Assembly: GCA_023430565.1 (NCBI GenBank)
Contig: JAEZAD010000249.1
Location: forward strand, 1-19,672
Length of the DNA: 19,672 nucleotides
From: Verrucomicrobiota bacterium
Lineage (GTDB): Bacteria > Verrucomicrobiota > Verrucomicrobiia > Opitutales > Opitutaceae
Direction: 5' to 3'
Part shown: piece after piece, positions 9,303 through 17,064 of the stretch
How the letters are laid out: every line of letters begins with the position of its first letter
Numbering within the stretch: position 1 is the stretch's first letter
Made by a program: the position numbers and the translations under genes
The notes under the pieces: model-generated
What the model was told of the DNA's origin: nothing
Database searches by the model: none
Seen by the model: the letters and a program-made list of their open reading frames with translations, nothing else

Positions 9303-10529
9303 ATGAACCTGCCTTCTCCCCGTTTCGATGCTCCGCGTGGACTTCACGCTGTTGTTACACTGGCGAGTTTTCTGTCCACGCTGCGATGCCGCCGGCTGCC
9401 CGGCATTGGGATCGCTTGCGTGACGCTAGCCGTTGTGAGCGCCGGCGCCGCGGAATTCGCGCCGCGCGTCGTGGTCGGCGGGCTCGCGAATCCGCGCGGG
9501 CTGACGTTTGGCGCGGACGGTGCGCTGTATATTGCTGAAGCCGGTCAGGCGGGCGTGCCCGGAATGGATACGCCCTTCCTGACGGTGCGTGGAGCGTCGC
9601 TTTACTATGGCGAGACGGGTGCGATCACCCGTTGGGAGCCGGGTTCGCGCAGTCAGGTGCTCTCGGGTTTGCCGACCCTTTACAATCCGGCGAATGGCGA
9701 AGTAACGGGCGTGCACGACGTGGGCTTCGATGCGGCCGGGAACATGTATTTCACCACCGGTTTGGGCGCGGATCCCGCCCAGAGAACGGGTCCGGAATTG
9801 AACGGGCTCGGGCATTTGATGCGGCTGCCGGCAGGTGGAACGGCCGCGGAGAGCGTGGCGGATCTTGCGGGCTACGAAGGCGCGAACAATCCGGCGGGAG
9901 GGCCGATCGATTCGAATCCGTTCAAACTGAATGTTCAAGCGGGCGGCGTGCTGGTGGCGGATGCCGGAGCGAATGCGATTCTCAATGTCGGATTCGACGG
10001 GACCATCGAAGTGGTCAGCACGCTCCTGAACCTGCCGCCGGGCGTCGATGCGGTGCCGACGTCGCTGGCGTTGAGCGAAGTAGGCGAAGTATTTGTGAGC
10101 CAGCTGACGGGCTTCCCGTTCCCGGTGGGTGGCGCGGGTGTGTTTCGCGTGGAGGAGGCGGGATTGTCGCTTGTCGGCGGCGGCTTCACCAACGTGATCG
10201 ACCTCGCGCAGGGTCCGGACGGCTGGCTCTATGTGCTCGAGTTTGCACACAACGGACTGCTGTCGGGCGACCCGACGGGCGGGTTGTGGCGGCTGAATCC
10301 AGAAAACGGATTCAAGGAGTTGCTGATGACGGACGGGTTGATCACGCCCACGGCGCTCGCGTTCGACGATGACGGCATCCTCTACGTCGCGAACCGCGGC
10401 GTGATTCCGGGGCAGGGCGAGGTGCTGCGATTCCAGCCGGTGCCGGAGCCGGCGGTGACCGGCGCATTGGCCGCGCTGGGTCTGGTCGCTTTCATTTGGT
10501 GGCGGCGTCGCGCGGTCGGACAAAGCTGA
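9303..10529 (+). CDS. ScyD/ScyE-like beta-propeller protein with PEP-CTERM sorting signal
   Basis: This exported protein has 408 residues. Its body matches the ScyD/ScyE family, named after cyanobacterial scytonemin-cluster proteins whose biochemical role is unclear. Characteristic segments are VVVGGLANPRGLTFGADGAL (about 55-74), GAITRWEPG, HDVGFDAAGNMYF, IDSNPF, VADAGAN, QLTGFPFPVGGA, FTNVIDLAQGPDGWLYVLEF and GEVLRF; the repeated strands are typical of a beta-propeller. The C-terminus is a PEP-CTERM tail: VPEP at about 380-383, a hydrophobic helix (GALAALGLVAFIWW), then RRR. This predicts processing by an exosortase and display in the outer envelope or exopolysaccharide. No exosortase gene lies in the window. 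The signal peptide is preceded by a long N-region (hydrophobic core about 34-49, likely cleavage after AGAA). No in-frame ATG lies closer to the hydrophobic core. Confidence 0.92.
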   Translation: MNLPSPRFDAPRGLHAVVTLASFLSTLRCRRLPGIGIACVTLAVVSAGAAEFAPRVVVGGLANPRGLTFGADGALYIAEAGQAGVPGMDTPFLTVRGASLYYGETGAITRWEPGSRSQVLSGLPTLYNPANGEVTGVHDVGFDAAGNMYFTTGLGADPAQRTGPELNGLGHLMRLPAGGTAAESVADLAGYEGANNPAGGPIDSNPFKLNVQAGGVLVADAGANAILNVGFDGTIEVVSTLLNLPPGVDAVPTSLALSEVGEVFVSQLTGFPFPVGGAGVFRVEEAGLSLVGGGFTNVIDLAQGPDGWLYVLEFAHNGLLSGDPTGGLWRLNPENGFKELLMTDGLITPTALAFDDDGILYVANRGVIPGQGEVLRFQPVPEPAVTGALAALGLVAFIWWRRRAVGQS

Positions 10530-10551
10530 GGCGTGGTGGCCGCCCGGTGCG

Positions 10552-10567
10552 CCGTCGAATTCGACGG
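10552..10567. repeat. Perfect 16-bp palindrome downstream of the PEP-CTERM gene
   Basis: CCGTCGAATTCGACGG is its own reverse complement. It begins 22 bases after the stop of the PEP-CTERM gene and lies about 195 bases before engB. As RNA it would fold into a 6-bp stem with an AATT loop, but no T-run follows, so it is a poor terminator. It could instead be a dimeric-protein operator for a promoter upstream of engB. Confidence 0.4.
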
Positions 10568-10761
10568 TTGCGGTGGCGCGGCCCCAGATGGGGACCGGCC
10601 GATCGCGTCGGCGCGCAGGGCGCTCACGAAGCGGGCGAAGAGGGCGAGGGGCGAAGGAAGCGATTCGTGGGCGATCGGCCGGGGAGCGGGCGATCGTCTG
10701 GATTCGCGACTCGCCGTGGGGAGGAGGGTGGGCAACGTGTTGGAGTGCCTGCGACCTTCCG

Positions 10762-11355
10762 ATGAAAATTCACACAGCCGAGTTCAAAACCAGCGCGCCC
10801 CAACTGCGGCTTTGTCCGACTTGGAACTGGCCGGAGTTTGCGTTCATCGGGCGGTCGAATGTGGGGAAATCGACCTTGATCAATTTGCTCACGGGACGAC
10901 GCGAGCTGGCGAAGGTGTCGGCGACGCCGGGGAAGACGCGCCTGATGAATTTTTTCCTGATCAACGGGCAATGGTCGCTCGTCGATTTGCCGGGTTATGG
11001 CTACGCGAAAGTCGGGCAGGAGCAGCGTGCGAATTTCAACGAAGCGGTGGCCGATTACCTCGCGAACCGGCCGAATCTCCGCCGGGTGTTCGTGTTGATT
11101 GACTCGCGCCTGCCGCCGCAGGCGATCGACTTGGAGTTTATTCGGTGGCTCGAGGGATGCACCGTGCCCTACGCGCTCGTGTTCACCAAAACGGACAAGC
11201 AATCCGCGTCGCAAACGCGCGAGAAGGTCGATGCGTTCAAGCGGGCGGTGGGGGCCTGGCGGGCGGAGATGCCGCCGATTTTCATGAGCTCGGCGAAAAA
11301 CGGCAACGGCCGCGGCGAGATTCTGGCGGCGATCGGATCCGCCAACGCGGAGTGA
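10762..11355 (+). CDS. engB: Ribosome biogenesis GTP-binding protein EngB/YsxC
   Basis: EngB (YihA/YsxC) is a cytoplasmic TrmE-Era-EngA-EngB-type GTPase needed for late 50S subunit assembly and usually essential. The 197 residues are the normal family length, with all G motifs: G1 GRSNVGKS (30-37), the SATPGKT switch I region (53-59), G3 DLPGYGYA (75-82), G4 TKTD (142-145) and G5 SSAK (176-179). The ATG at 10762 gives the standard N-terminus. The longer open frame from 10573 would add a basic low-complexity stretch foreign to the family and is rejected. No Shine-Dalgarno is visible. It is transcribed alone and converges on the oxidoreductase gene, with 42 bases between the stops. Confidence 0.96.
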   Translation: MKIHTAEFKTSAPQLRLCPTWNWPEFAFIGRSNVGKSTLINLLTGRRELAKVSATPGKTRLMNFFLINGQWSLVDLPGYGYAKVGQEQRANFNEAVADYLANRPNLRRVFVLIDSRLPPQAIDLEFIRWLEGCTVPYALVFTKTDKQSASQTREKVDAFKRAVGAWRAEMPPIFMSSAKNGNGRGEILAAIGSANAE

Positions 11356-11397
11356 CATCGGCCCGGGGCGAATCCGTTCGACCGGCGCGCTCGCAGT

Positions 11398-12480
11398 TTA
11401 CGGGAGGGTAATGCGGCGCCCGGTGCGGGCGCTTTCGCGGGCGGCGTCGAGGATCTCGACCACGAGGAGGTTGTTCTCGAGGGAGGAGAGGTCGAAGGGT
11501 GCGGGCGCCACCCGTTTCTGGGCGACGGCGGCGAGGTAGGCAAAGGGATCGTCGTGGGGCGCGGCGCGCTCGGGCAGCGTTTCGACGCGTTCGGCGGCGT
11601 CGTCTTTCAGGCGCGTGCGCAGGATGGAGCGGTCCACGCTGATGACGCTGCCGGTGGCGCCGTAGACCTCCATGTCCTTCCGGTTGAACGGCCAGTTCCA
11701 GGAAGCCTGGATGACGCCCTGCGCGGTCGCGTAATCGACGAGGATCGTCGCGTCGTCATCGACCTTTGGATACACATCGGGCTTGAACTGCCGCAACACG
11801 GCGGTGACGGCGACAGGACGCTGGCCGGCGGTGAGCCAGGTGAGCAGATTGGCGCCGTAGCAGCCGAAATCGGTGAGTGCGCCGCCGCCGTTTTGCACGG
11901 GATCGGTGAGCCAGGCGAGGAACTCCTCGTTCACACCGATCTCGCGGGGCCCGGAGTGGCCGTCATGCACGACGACTTTGCGCAGTTCACCGAGCTGGCC
12001 TTCGCGCAGCAGGTCGGCGGCGCGATGGTTGGTGGAATACCACGTGGTCTCGTAGTTCGTGAGCAGGTGAATGCCGTGTCTACGGGCGAGCGCGGCCATC
12101 TGGCGCGCGTGTTCGGCGCTGACGGCCAGCGGTTTCTCGACCATCACGTGAATGCCTTTGGGCGCACAGGCCTCCACCACGGCGAGATGCTCGAAGGTGG
12201 AGCCAAAGGCGGTGACGGCGTCCGGACGGGCGCGCGCGAGCATGTCGTCAAGAGTTGAATACAGGAGGGATTCAGGAAGGCGGTGCTGTTGGAGGTAGCG
12301 CTGCGCGAGATCGCGATTCGATTCGGCGATGCCGACGATTTCGATGTCGCCGCGGTCCGCGCGGCCGAGGAGCCAGTGGACGTGTGTATGGGTGAGGCCG
12401 GCGACGCCGACGCGGAGCGGCGCGGCGGGAAGCAGGGTGGCACCGACGGACAACAGCAGGAGGAGGCGGGGGAGTTTCAT
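11398..12480 (-). CDS. Gfo/Idh/MocA family oxidoreductase with N-terminal signal peptide
   Basis: This family uses NAD(P) to oxidise or reduce sugars and related compounds. The 360 residues begin with a clear Sec-type signal (LLLLLSVGATLLPAAP, about 6-21). The Rossmann fold starts with GVAGLTHTH (25-33), a variant of the usual GxGxxG. EKP (115-117) is the family's substrate-site lysine motif, and DFGCYGANLL (204-213) corresponds to the conserved catalytic-domain segment. There is no twin-arginine pair, although NAD(P)-dependent proteins that leave the cytoplasm often travel folded with cofactor through Tat. Either this one is exported by Sec and finds its cofactor outside, or the hydrophobic segment is a membrane anchor, or the protein is not catalytic. 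I chose the ATG at 12480; a longer frame (12543) adds 21 residues before the signal. The neighbour upstream on the same strand is an exported protein 78 bases away, perhaps in the same operon. Confidence 0.88.
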   Translation of the reverse strand: MKLPRLLLLLSVGATLLPAAPLRVGVAGLTHTHVHWLLGRADRGDIEIVGIAESNRDLAQRYLQQHRLPESLLYSTLDDMLARARPDAVTAFGSTFEHLAVVEACAPKGIHVMVEKPLAVSAEHARQMAALARRHGIHLLTNYETTWYSTNHRAADLLREGQLGELRKVVVHDGHSGPREIGVNEEFLAWLTDPVQNGGGALTDFGCYGANLLTWLTAGQRPVAVTAVLRQFKPDVYPKVDDDATILVDYATAQGVIQASWNWPFNRKDMEVYGATGSVISVDRSILRTRLKDDAAERVETLPERAAPHDDPFAYLAAVAQKRVAPAPFDLSSLENNLLVVEILDAARESARTGRRITLP

Positions 12481-12558
12481 GGATGGCGTCAGGGCGCTCC
12501 GTGCATCGGAGCAGGAGGCGGGGAGAAATTTGGGAGGTGGCAAGTCAGCCGGCGGAGT

Positions 12559-13494
12559 TCATCTGGGTTCCAGATTCACGCCGGTCCCGTCGGGGTCGGC
12601 GGACGGCATGACCTCGATCACGCGCAAAGGGCCGAGCTCGACCGTCGTTTCGCGGGCCCATTCGCGCCGCAAGCCCTGGCTTTTCTGTCCGAAGAAACGG
12701 GTGGAGTTGGCCACCATCCGGTTGAGCGCGTCGGCGAAGTTGCCCCGTTCGCGGACGCTGATGCGCGTTGTCCACAGCGGCTTCAGTCGCTTGTGCTTCA
12801 GGGCGGTGGCGAAATCGTAGGCCTGCAGAACGACGTAGTAGCGGTTGCTCCCGAGCTCCTCGAAGATATCCCGACCGATGTTCATGTGGGGCACGAAGCG
12901 CGCCCGTTGGAGCGCATCGCTGTAGCCCAGGATGCGGGCATTGAGGCCATCGAGCCGGTCGCGTTCGCGATTTGCGAGGTCGAGCAACCAGAGCGCGGAT
13001 TCGTAGGCGGCGGCGGCGGGGGCTTCGGGTTCGAATGAGTTGAACAAGGGCTCGGGTCCTCCGCCGGATTCCAAGGGCATCGGCTTGTTGAAGCTGTCGG
13101 CGCGCGCAAAGTCCGCGAACGCCGCGGAAGCGCGGTCGATCGCCATGGTTCGATCGCGGTCGCTGCTGCCGACGGTGGTGCCCCAAAAAACGAGGATGAG
13201 GAGCTCGGGATCTTCGCCTTCCGGCACGGGAAGGTAGTTGGCTTTCGCGAGGGGAGCGGCGACGACCGGAACGATTTTTTCCAGGGTGAGCGACTCGCCG
13301 CCAGGGCCGGCGACGGGTCGGCTTCGGGAGCCGCCCTCACCGAGGATGAAAAACTCGGGCTTGAACCTTCCATCGGGCAGACGAGTGCGGGTGTAGTGGT
13401 TATAGGTCGCTGAGCTGACGGCGATGGTCTCGGGTGCGCCCGAGGCCCACGACGCGGAGAGGATCAAACACGACAAACAAAGGCGGAGGTGCAT
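12559..13494 (-). CDS. Exported protein of unknown function
   Basis: The protein has 311 residues with a Sec signal peptide (MHLRLCLSCLILSASWASGA, cleavage near residue 20). I recognise no family. The mature part opens with YNHYTRTRLPDGRFKPEFFI (31-50), includes a negatively charged PEGEDPE segment followed by hydrophobic LLILVFWGTTVG (about 91-109), and has a probable strand-rich region (RYYVVLQAYDF, 218-228, then LWTTRISVRERG, 240-251). Residues 196-275 suggest a compact alpha/beta domain rather than repeats. I chose the ATG at 13494 because it places the signal peptide at the N-terminus; the longer frame from 13683 adds an arginine-rich leader. The gene is followed after 78 bases by the secreted oxidoreductase on the same strand, so the two may be co-expressed. 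Confidence 0.8.
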   Translation of the reverse strand: MHLRLCLSCLILSASWASGAPETIAVSSATYNHYTRTRLPDGRFKPEFFILGEGGSRSRPVAGPGGESLTLEKIVPVVAAPLAKANYLPVPEGEDPELLILVFWGTTVGSSDRDRTMAIDRASAAFADFARADSFNKPMPLESGGGPEPLFNSFEPEAPAAAAYESALWLLDLANRERDRLDGLNARILGYSDALQRARFVPHMNIGRDIFEELGSNRYYVVLQAYDFATALKHKRLKPLWTTRISVRERGNFADALNRMVANSTRFFGQKSQGLRREWARETTVELGPLRVIEVMPSADPDGTGVNLEPR

Positions 13495-13854
13495 GGGATT
13501 CCGGGGGTGGAACGCGCGGCGGGCCACCGCGGGCGAGGCGCAACTTACTATCGTTTTAAACCAAGGGAAGCGCGAACCGGTTCTGATTAACGAGGGGGCG
13601 AGGCGGGGCCTGGCACGAAAGCGGGAACGATCGGACCGCCGGCTTTGCTTCCGAGAACGGCAAGCTTTGGGATCGTTTTCCAAGAAAAAGTCGGCAGCGT
13701 CGGGTGTCAGCCTGCTTTCCTGTCCTTGAGCCTGTCCTGCTCAATCCTCGCCCAACTCACTTCACGGCATGCCTGAATTAATAAGGCGTATCGATGGCCG
13801 GTTGGCCGCCTGGTCCAGAGCCCTTTGTCGTTTTTCACTCTGCATCGCGACTCT
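13495..13854. other. Divergent intergenic region, no gene seen
   Basis: These 360 bases separate two divergent genes (exported protein on the minus strand, DUF2167 on the plus strand) and should hold both promoters. They are AT-richer than their surroundings, with ATCGTTTTAAACC near 13550 and GAATTAATAAGG near 13772. The palindrome GAACCGGTTC lies at 13574-13583. An inverted repeat TTGAGC/GCTCAA with a seven-base spacer lies at 13726-13744. I could not assign a convincing -35/-10 pair, so no promoter is called. Confidence 0.5.
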
Positions 13855-14784
13855 ATGCTCCACCAAAAAATCATGCGCTTGTTCCCCTGGCTGATCGTTT
13901 CCCTGAGTATGTTCGCCGCCGCCTTCGCGGCTGAAACCCCGCCGGAGGAGTCGCCGCCGACAAGCCGCGAGGAGGCGTTTGAGCGCGCGGGCGTGAAACT
14001 CGAGCGCGGGCCGGCGACCGTTCCGCTGGGCAAGACCGCGGAGCTGAAGCTGCCGGAAAACTACGCGTTCGTCGGGCAGGACTCGCTGGATCGGTTTTAC
14101 GAACTCACCCAGAACGTGCGCAATGGAAACGAAGTGGGCGTGCTGATGGCCCCGAGCGGCTGGATGCTGTTCTTCGACTATGACGAGATCGGCTACGTGA
14201 AGGACGACGACAAGGATGAGCTCGATGCTACGAAACTCCTTTCGACGATGCAGGAAAACCAGGAGGCAGCGAACGAGGAGCGGCAGTCGCGCGGCTGGGA
14301 CCAGATGAAGCTCGTCGGCTGGGCGACGCAGCCGCACTACGACGACAAATCCAAAAACCTGAAATGGGCGCTGAATCTCTCGTCGTCCCAAGACGGATAC
14401 AAAGAAGTCTGGATCAACGAAAACATCCGCATCCTCGGGCGGGGTGGCGTGATGAACGTCACGCTCGTGAGTGATGTCGACACCTTCAAAACCGCCGAGG
14501 CGGAAGCGGACCAGTTGCTCGCGGGCAACTTCGGCTACGTGCAAGGTCACAAATACTCGGAGTTCAAAGCCGGGGACAAAATCGCGAAGTATGGTTTGAC
14601 GGCGCTCGTGCTCGGGGGCGGCGCGGCGGCGGCGGCCAAGCTGGGTCTGCTGGCGAAGCTTGGCGTGTTTTTGGGCAAGGCATGGAAGCTGGTGGTGGGC
14701 GCGCTCATCGTCGTGTTCATGGGCATCAAGAAATTCCTCAACCGGGTGACTGGGGCGCGTCCCGCCGAAGAGACCAAGTCGTGA
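13855..14784 (+). CDS. DUF2167 family membrane-anchored protein
   Basis: This is an uncharacterised family of exported, membrane-anchored proteins. The 309 residues begin with a signal peptide (hydrophobic core about 11-26). The family signature appears as LVGWATQPHYDDKSKNLKWA (153-172). VLMAPSGWMLFFDYDEIGYV (96-115) is another typical segment, followed by the acidic run KDDDKDE. A C-terminal hydrophobic region (about 248-292, LVLGGGAAAAAKLGLLAKLG and KLVVGALIVVFMGIKK in outline) forms one or two membrane helices, so most of the protein should face the periplasm. I chose the ATG at 13855; an ATG at 13873 and a TTG at 13825 are alternatives, and none has a Shine-Dalgarno. The next gene starts 17 bases after the stop, so this is the first gene of an operon with a membrane zinc-ribbon-like protein and an M50 protease. 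Confidence 0.88.
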   Translation: MLHQKIMRLFPWLIVSLSMFAAAFAAETPPEESPPTSREEAFERAGVKLERGPATVPLGKTAELKLPENYAFVGQDSLDRFYELTQNVRNGNEVGVLMAPSGWMLFFDYDEIGYVKDDDKDELDATKLLSTMQENQEAANEERQSRGWDQMKLVGWATQPHYDDKSKNLKWALNLSSSQDGYKEVWINENIRILGRGGVMNVTLVSDVDTFKTAEAEADQLLAGNFGYVQGHKYSEFKAGDKIAKYGLTALVLGGGAAAAAKLGLLAKLGVFLGKAWKLVVGALIVVFMGIKKFLNRVTGARPAEETKS

Positions 14785-14801
14785 TTCGGCCGACGTGACG
14801 C

Positions 14802-15932
14802 ATGGCCGAGTGGGGCGGATTCCTCGTGGTGTTTTGGGCGCTTTGGGCGGTTGACCAGCTGAAGGTCAGCCGCCTCAACCACCTCAACCTGGTGGGCTGG
14901 GGGCGCCGCATTCGCATCGGATACGGGCGGATCTGTTTTGCAGGGGCGTGGCCCGGCCACTGGCGCGTGCTCGCTTCGGATCTTCCCTTCTCATTTTCGC
15001 CGGCGGGAATCACGAATCGCGGTGCGGGCCAGCTCGCGCGGCCGGCGGAAGGACCGGCCGTCGCACAGGTCTGGCGATGGGAGGAGATTCAAGCGGTCGC
15101 GTCGCAGCAGGGCTGGATTTGCGTGAATGGCGTGCGATTCTGCCCTGATACGGGGCACCTTTCGGCGGGGAAAATCCGGGCAATCGCAGCCGTGCCGGAG
15201 CCGGAGCGCTGCCGGCAGCTCGAGCAACTGCTCGCTTACTGGATTCGGCCGGCGCATTTGCGGCGTCGCGCCGAGGTGCTGATCGGACGCACGGCACTTC
15301 CGGCTGCCTTCAACGGCACGCTGCTGGTGCTCCTGCTGGTGTTCACCGTCTATTTTGCGCGCGACGTCATTCCGCTGCCGGCGGCTGGGGTGGAAACCAT
15401 CACTCGCGCACTGCCGCTGGCACTGGGCTATGCGCTGCTGTTGCACGTGAGCGGAGTGATCCTGGCGTGGCGTGCATCGCGGCGGCTGAAAGTCTTCGGG
15501 CAGGACGGTCGCGGAGTTTCGTTGTTCAGTGCGCTCATGCTACCGCCGCAGGCGCTCCGGCTGCGGTCGCTGGTGGGCACGGGGTTCTTTCCTCCGCAAC
15601 ACCCGCTGAGCTACCTCCTGGCGTTCCGAAATACAGAGCGTGGCAAACACGTCTTTCATGTGTGGGGAGACCTGCGCTGGCCCGTCCGCGTGCAGAACGA
15701 TCCCCTCCTGGCGCGCGAAATCGCGGCCTGGTTCCGGCGCGAGCTGGAGCAACGTCTGGTGCCGCATCTGCGGGCGGCAGGGATGGCAGCGGAAGCCGTC
15801 TTCGCACGTCCGCTCGCGGAGAGCGCCGCCTGCTGCCGCTATTGTCCGCGTTGCGGCGACCAGTTCATCGAAGCGCGGGAGCAGTGCCCGCACGGCGTGA
15901 CGTTGCTGCCGTTGAATGAGAAATCGCCGTAG
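14802..15932 (+). CDS. Membrane protein with C-terminal zinc-ribbon-like cysteine cluster, function unknown
   Basis: The protein has 376 residues, and I recognise no family. Hydrophobic segments lie at about 6-20 (FLVVFWALWAVDQL), 167-188 and 203-223. Between helices 1 and 2 is a soluble domain of about 145 residues with RWEEIQAV (92-99), resembling PH-like or YcxB-like membrane-protein segments; that is a weak impression. After helix 3 comes a second soluble region (230-340). The tail carries CCRYCPRC (344-351) and CPHG (362-365), a plausible zinc ribbon using Cys348, Cys351, Cys362 and possibly His364. The gene sits tightly between DUF2167 (17-base gap) and the M50 protease (37-base gap), so a shared membrane complex or pathway is likely. 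Its start has no Shine-Dalgarno. Confidence 0.8.
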   Translation: MAEWGGFLVVFWALWAVDQLKVSRLNHLNLVGWGRRIRIGYGRICFAGAWPGHWRVLASDLPFSFSPAGITNRGAGQLARPAEGPAVAQVWRWEEIQAVASQQGWICVNGVRFCPDTGHLSAGKIRAIAAVPEPERCRQLEQLLAYWIRPAHLRRRAEVLIGRTALPAAFNGTLLVLLLVFTVYFARDVIPLPAAGVETITRALPLALGYALLLHVSGVILAWRASRRLKVFGQDGRGVSLFSALMLPPQALRLRSLVGTGFFPPQHPLSYLLAFRNTERGKHVFHVWGDLRWPVRVQNDPLLAREIAAWFRRELEQRLVPHLRAAGMAAEAVFARPLAESAACCRYCPRCGDQFIEAREQCPHGVTLLPLNEKSP

Positions 15933-15969
15933 GCGGTCAGGACGGTGGGCACGTTGACCACGAACTTTC

Positions 15970-16944
15970 ATGAAACCTTACGATGCGCCGACGACCGAAA
16001 AACCCGCCTTCTCAACGCCGCCACTGGCGCCGTCGGTGATATTGACCGATGAAGCGCTGTTGGCGGCGGTGCGAGGGCGCGGCGAGAATACGGCCAGGGC
16101 CTCGGGAATGCAGGGGCTGATTGCGACGGCGGTGTTGTTCCTGGCGTTGGGCGGGCTGAGCTGGGGCTGGGACTCGGTGGTGTTTCTCGCGATCGCGGTG
16201 GCGTTGCACGAAATCGGTCACGTGCTCGCGATGCGGCACTTCGGATATAAGAACGTTCGCCTGCTGTTCCTGCCGCTCTTCGGCGGACTCGCGACGGGGG
16301 AACCACGCGAGCTCGACGCCAAGAAGAACGCGCTTGTGGCGCTGGCGGGGCCCGCCTTCGGGCTCGCCAGCGTGCTGGCTGCCGGGGTCGCGGGGATGTG
16401 GATCGAGGATCCGCGATGGCTGGTGGAGTTCGCCTGGGTTTCGCTCTTCCTCAACGCGTTCAACCTGCTGCCGCTGGTGCCGCTCGATGGCGGCCAGTTC
16501 ACGAACGACGCGCTGTTCTCACGCCATCCGGCGCTCGAGTTGATTTTTCGGGTCATCGCGATCGCGGGGCTGATGTGGATCGCCCTCTGGTGGGAGACCT
16601 GGCTGCTCGGCGTCGTCGTCTTCTCGATGGTGTTTACACTGAGTCTCACGTATCGACGCGCGCGGCGGGTGCGTGACGCCCGCCGCGATCCACGCTGGCA
16701 GCAGCGCGAGCTGGATCTGGAGGCGATTCGCGAATTGCGCGCGATCACGACGGCCGTCTTCGCGGACGCGGCGAACGCGAAACTGCCGGAACACGTTCAC
16801 GCGATATGGCTCGATATCCGAAAGCGATTTCCCGACGGGCGCACCACCGTGGCGCTTATCGCGGGGTATATGGCTGTCTGTGCGATCGTGGTGCCGGGGC
16901 TTTTGTTTTTCCTGACCCGATATTTCCCGCGTCCGGCGTTTTAG
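15970..16944 (+). CDS. M50 family (site-2-type) intramembrane metalloprotease
   Basis: Site-2 proteases cut transmembrane segments, often to release regulators. The 324 residues carry the zinc motif LHEIGH (His80, Glu81, His84) inside a membrane helix, and LVPLDGGQ (169-176) supplies the third ligand Asp173. FNLLPL (164-169) is also typical. Helices lie at about 50-66, 68-88, 122-143, 152-172, 190-225 and 293-316. There is no PDZ domain (unlike RseP) and no CBS domain. Instead a basic cytoplasmic-type segment (RRARRVRDARRDPRWQQRE) and a helical region of about 60 residues link the core to a final helix. The substrate is unknown; no sigma or anti-sigma factor lies nearby. It is last in the operon with DUF2167 and the zinc-ribbon-like membrane protein. 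Confidence 0.9.
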   Translation: MKPYDAPTTEKPAFSTPPLAPSVILTDEALLAAVRGRGENTARASGMQGLIATAVLFLALGGLSWGWDSVVFLAIAVALHEIGHVLAMRHFGYKNVRLLFLPLFGGLATGEPRELDAKKNALVALAGPAFGLASVLAAGVAGMWIEDPRWLVEFAWVSLFLNAFNLLPLVPLDGGQFTNDALFSRHPALELIFRVIAIAGLMWIALWWETWLLGVVVFSMVFTLSLTYRRARRVRDARRDPRWQQRELDLEAIRELRAITTAVFADAANAKLPEHVHAIWLDIRKRFPDGRTTVALIAGYMAVCAIVVPGLLFFLTRYFPRPAF

Positions 16945-16961
16945 CCGCCGCAGCGGTAAAA
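16939..16961. terminator. Hairpin between convergent genes, possible bidirectional terminator
   Basis: TTTTA-g-CCGC pairs with GCGG-TAAAA around a CGCA loop, with one bulged G. The A/T flanks give a U-rich run at the end of the stem on either strand, the usual form of a bidirectional terminator. It overlaps the stop codon of the M50 gene and lies about 100 bases beyond the end of the converging HxlR gene. The GC core is only 4 bp, so it would be weak. Confidence 0.4.
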
Positions 16962-17064
16962 TGGATCCGCCACGACGTGGGCGCTGCGCACGGGATTTGG
17001 TGACCGCGGGATGTATTCGCCTCGGGCTGGGCCGGCTCGAGGCAGGCGAAGGCTGGGCGGTCGC

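Noticed and set aside
13574..13583. GAACCGGTTC palindrome as an operator
   Set aside because: Ten-base palindromes are frequent by chance in DNA of this composition; I list it only as content of the intergenic region.
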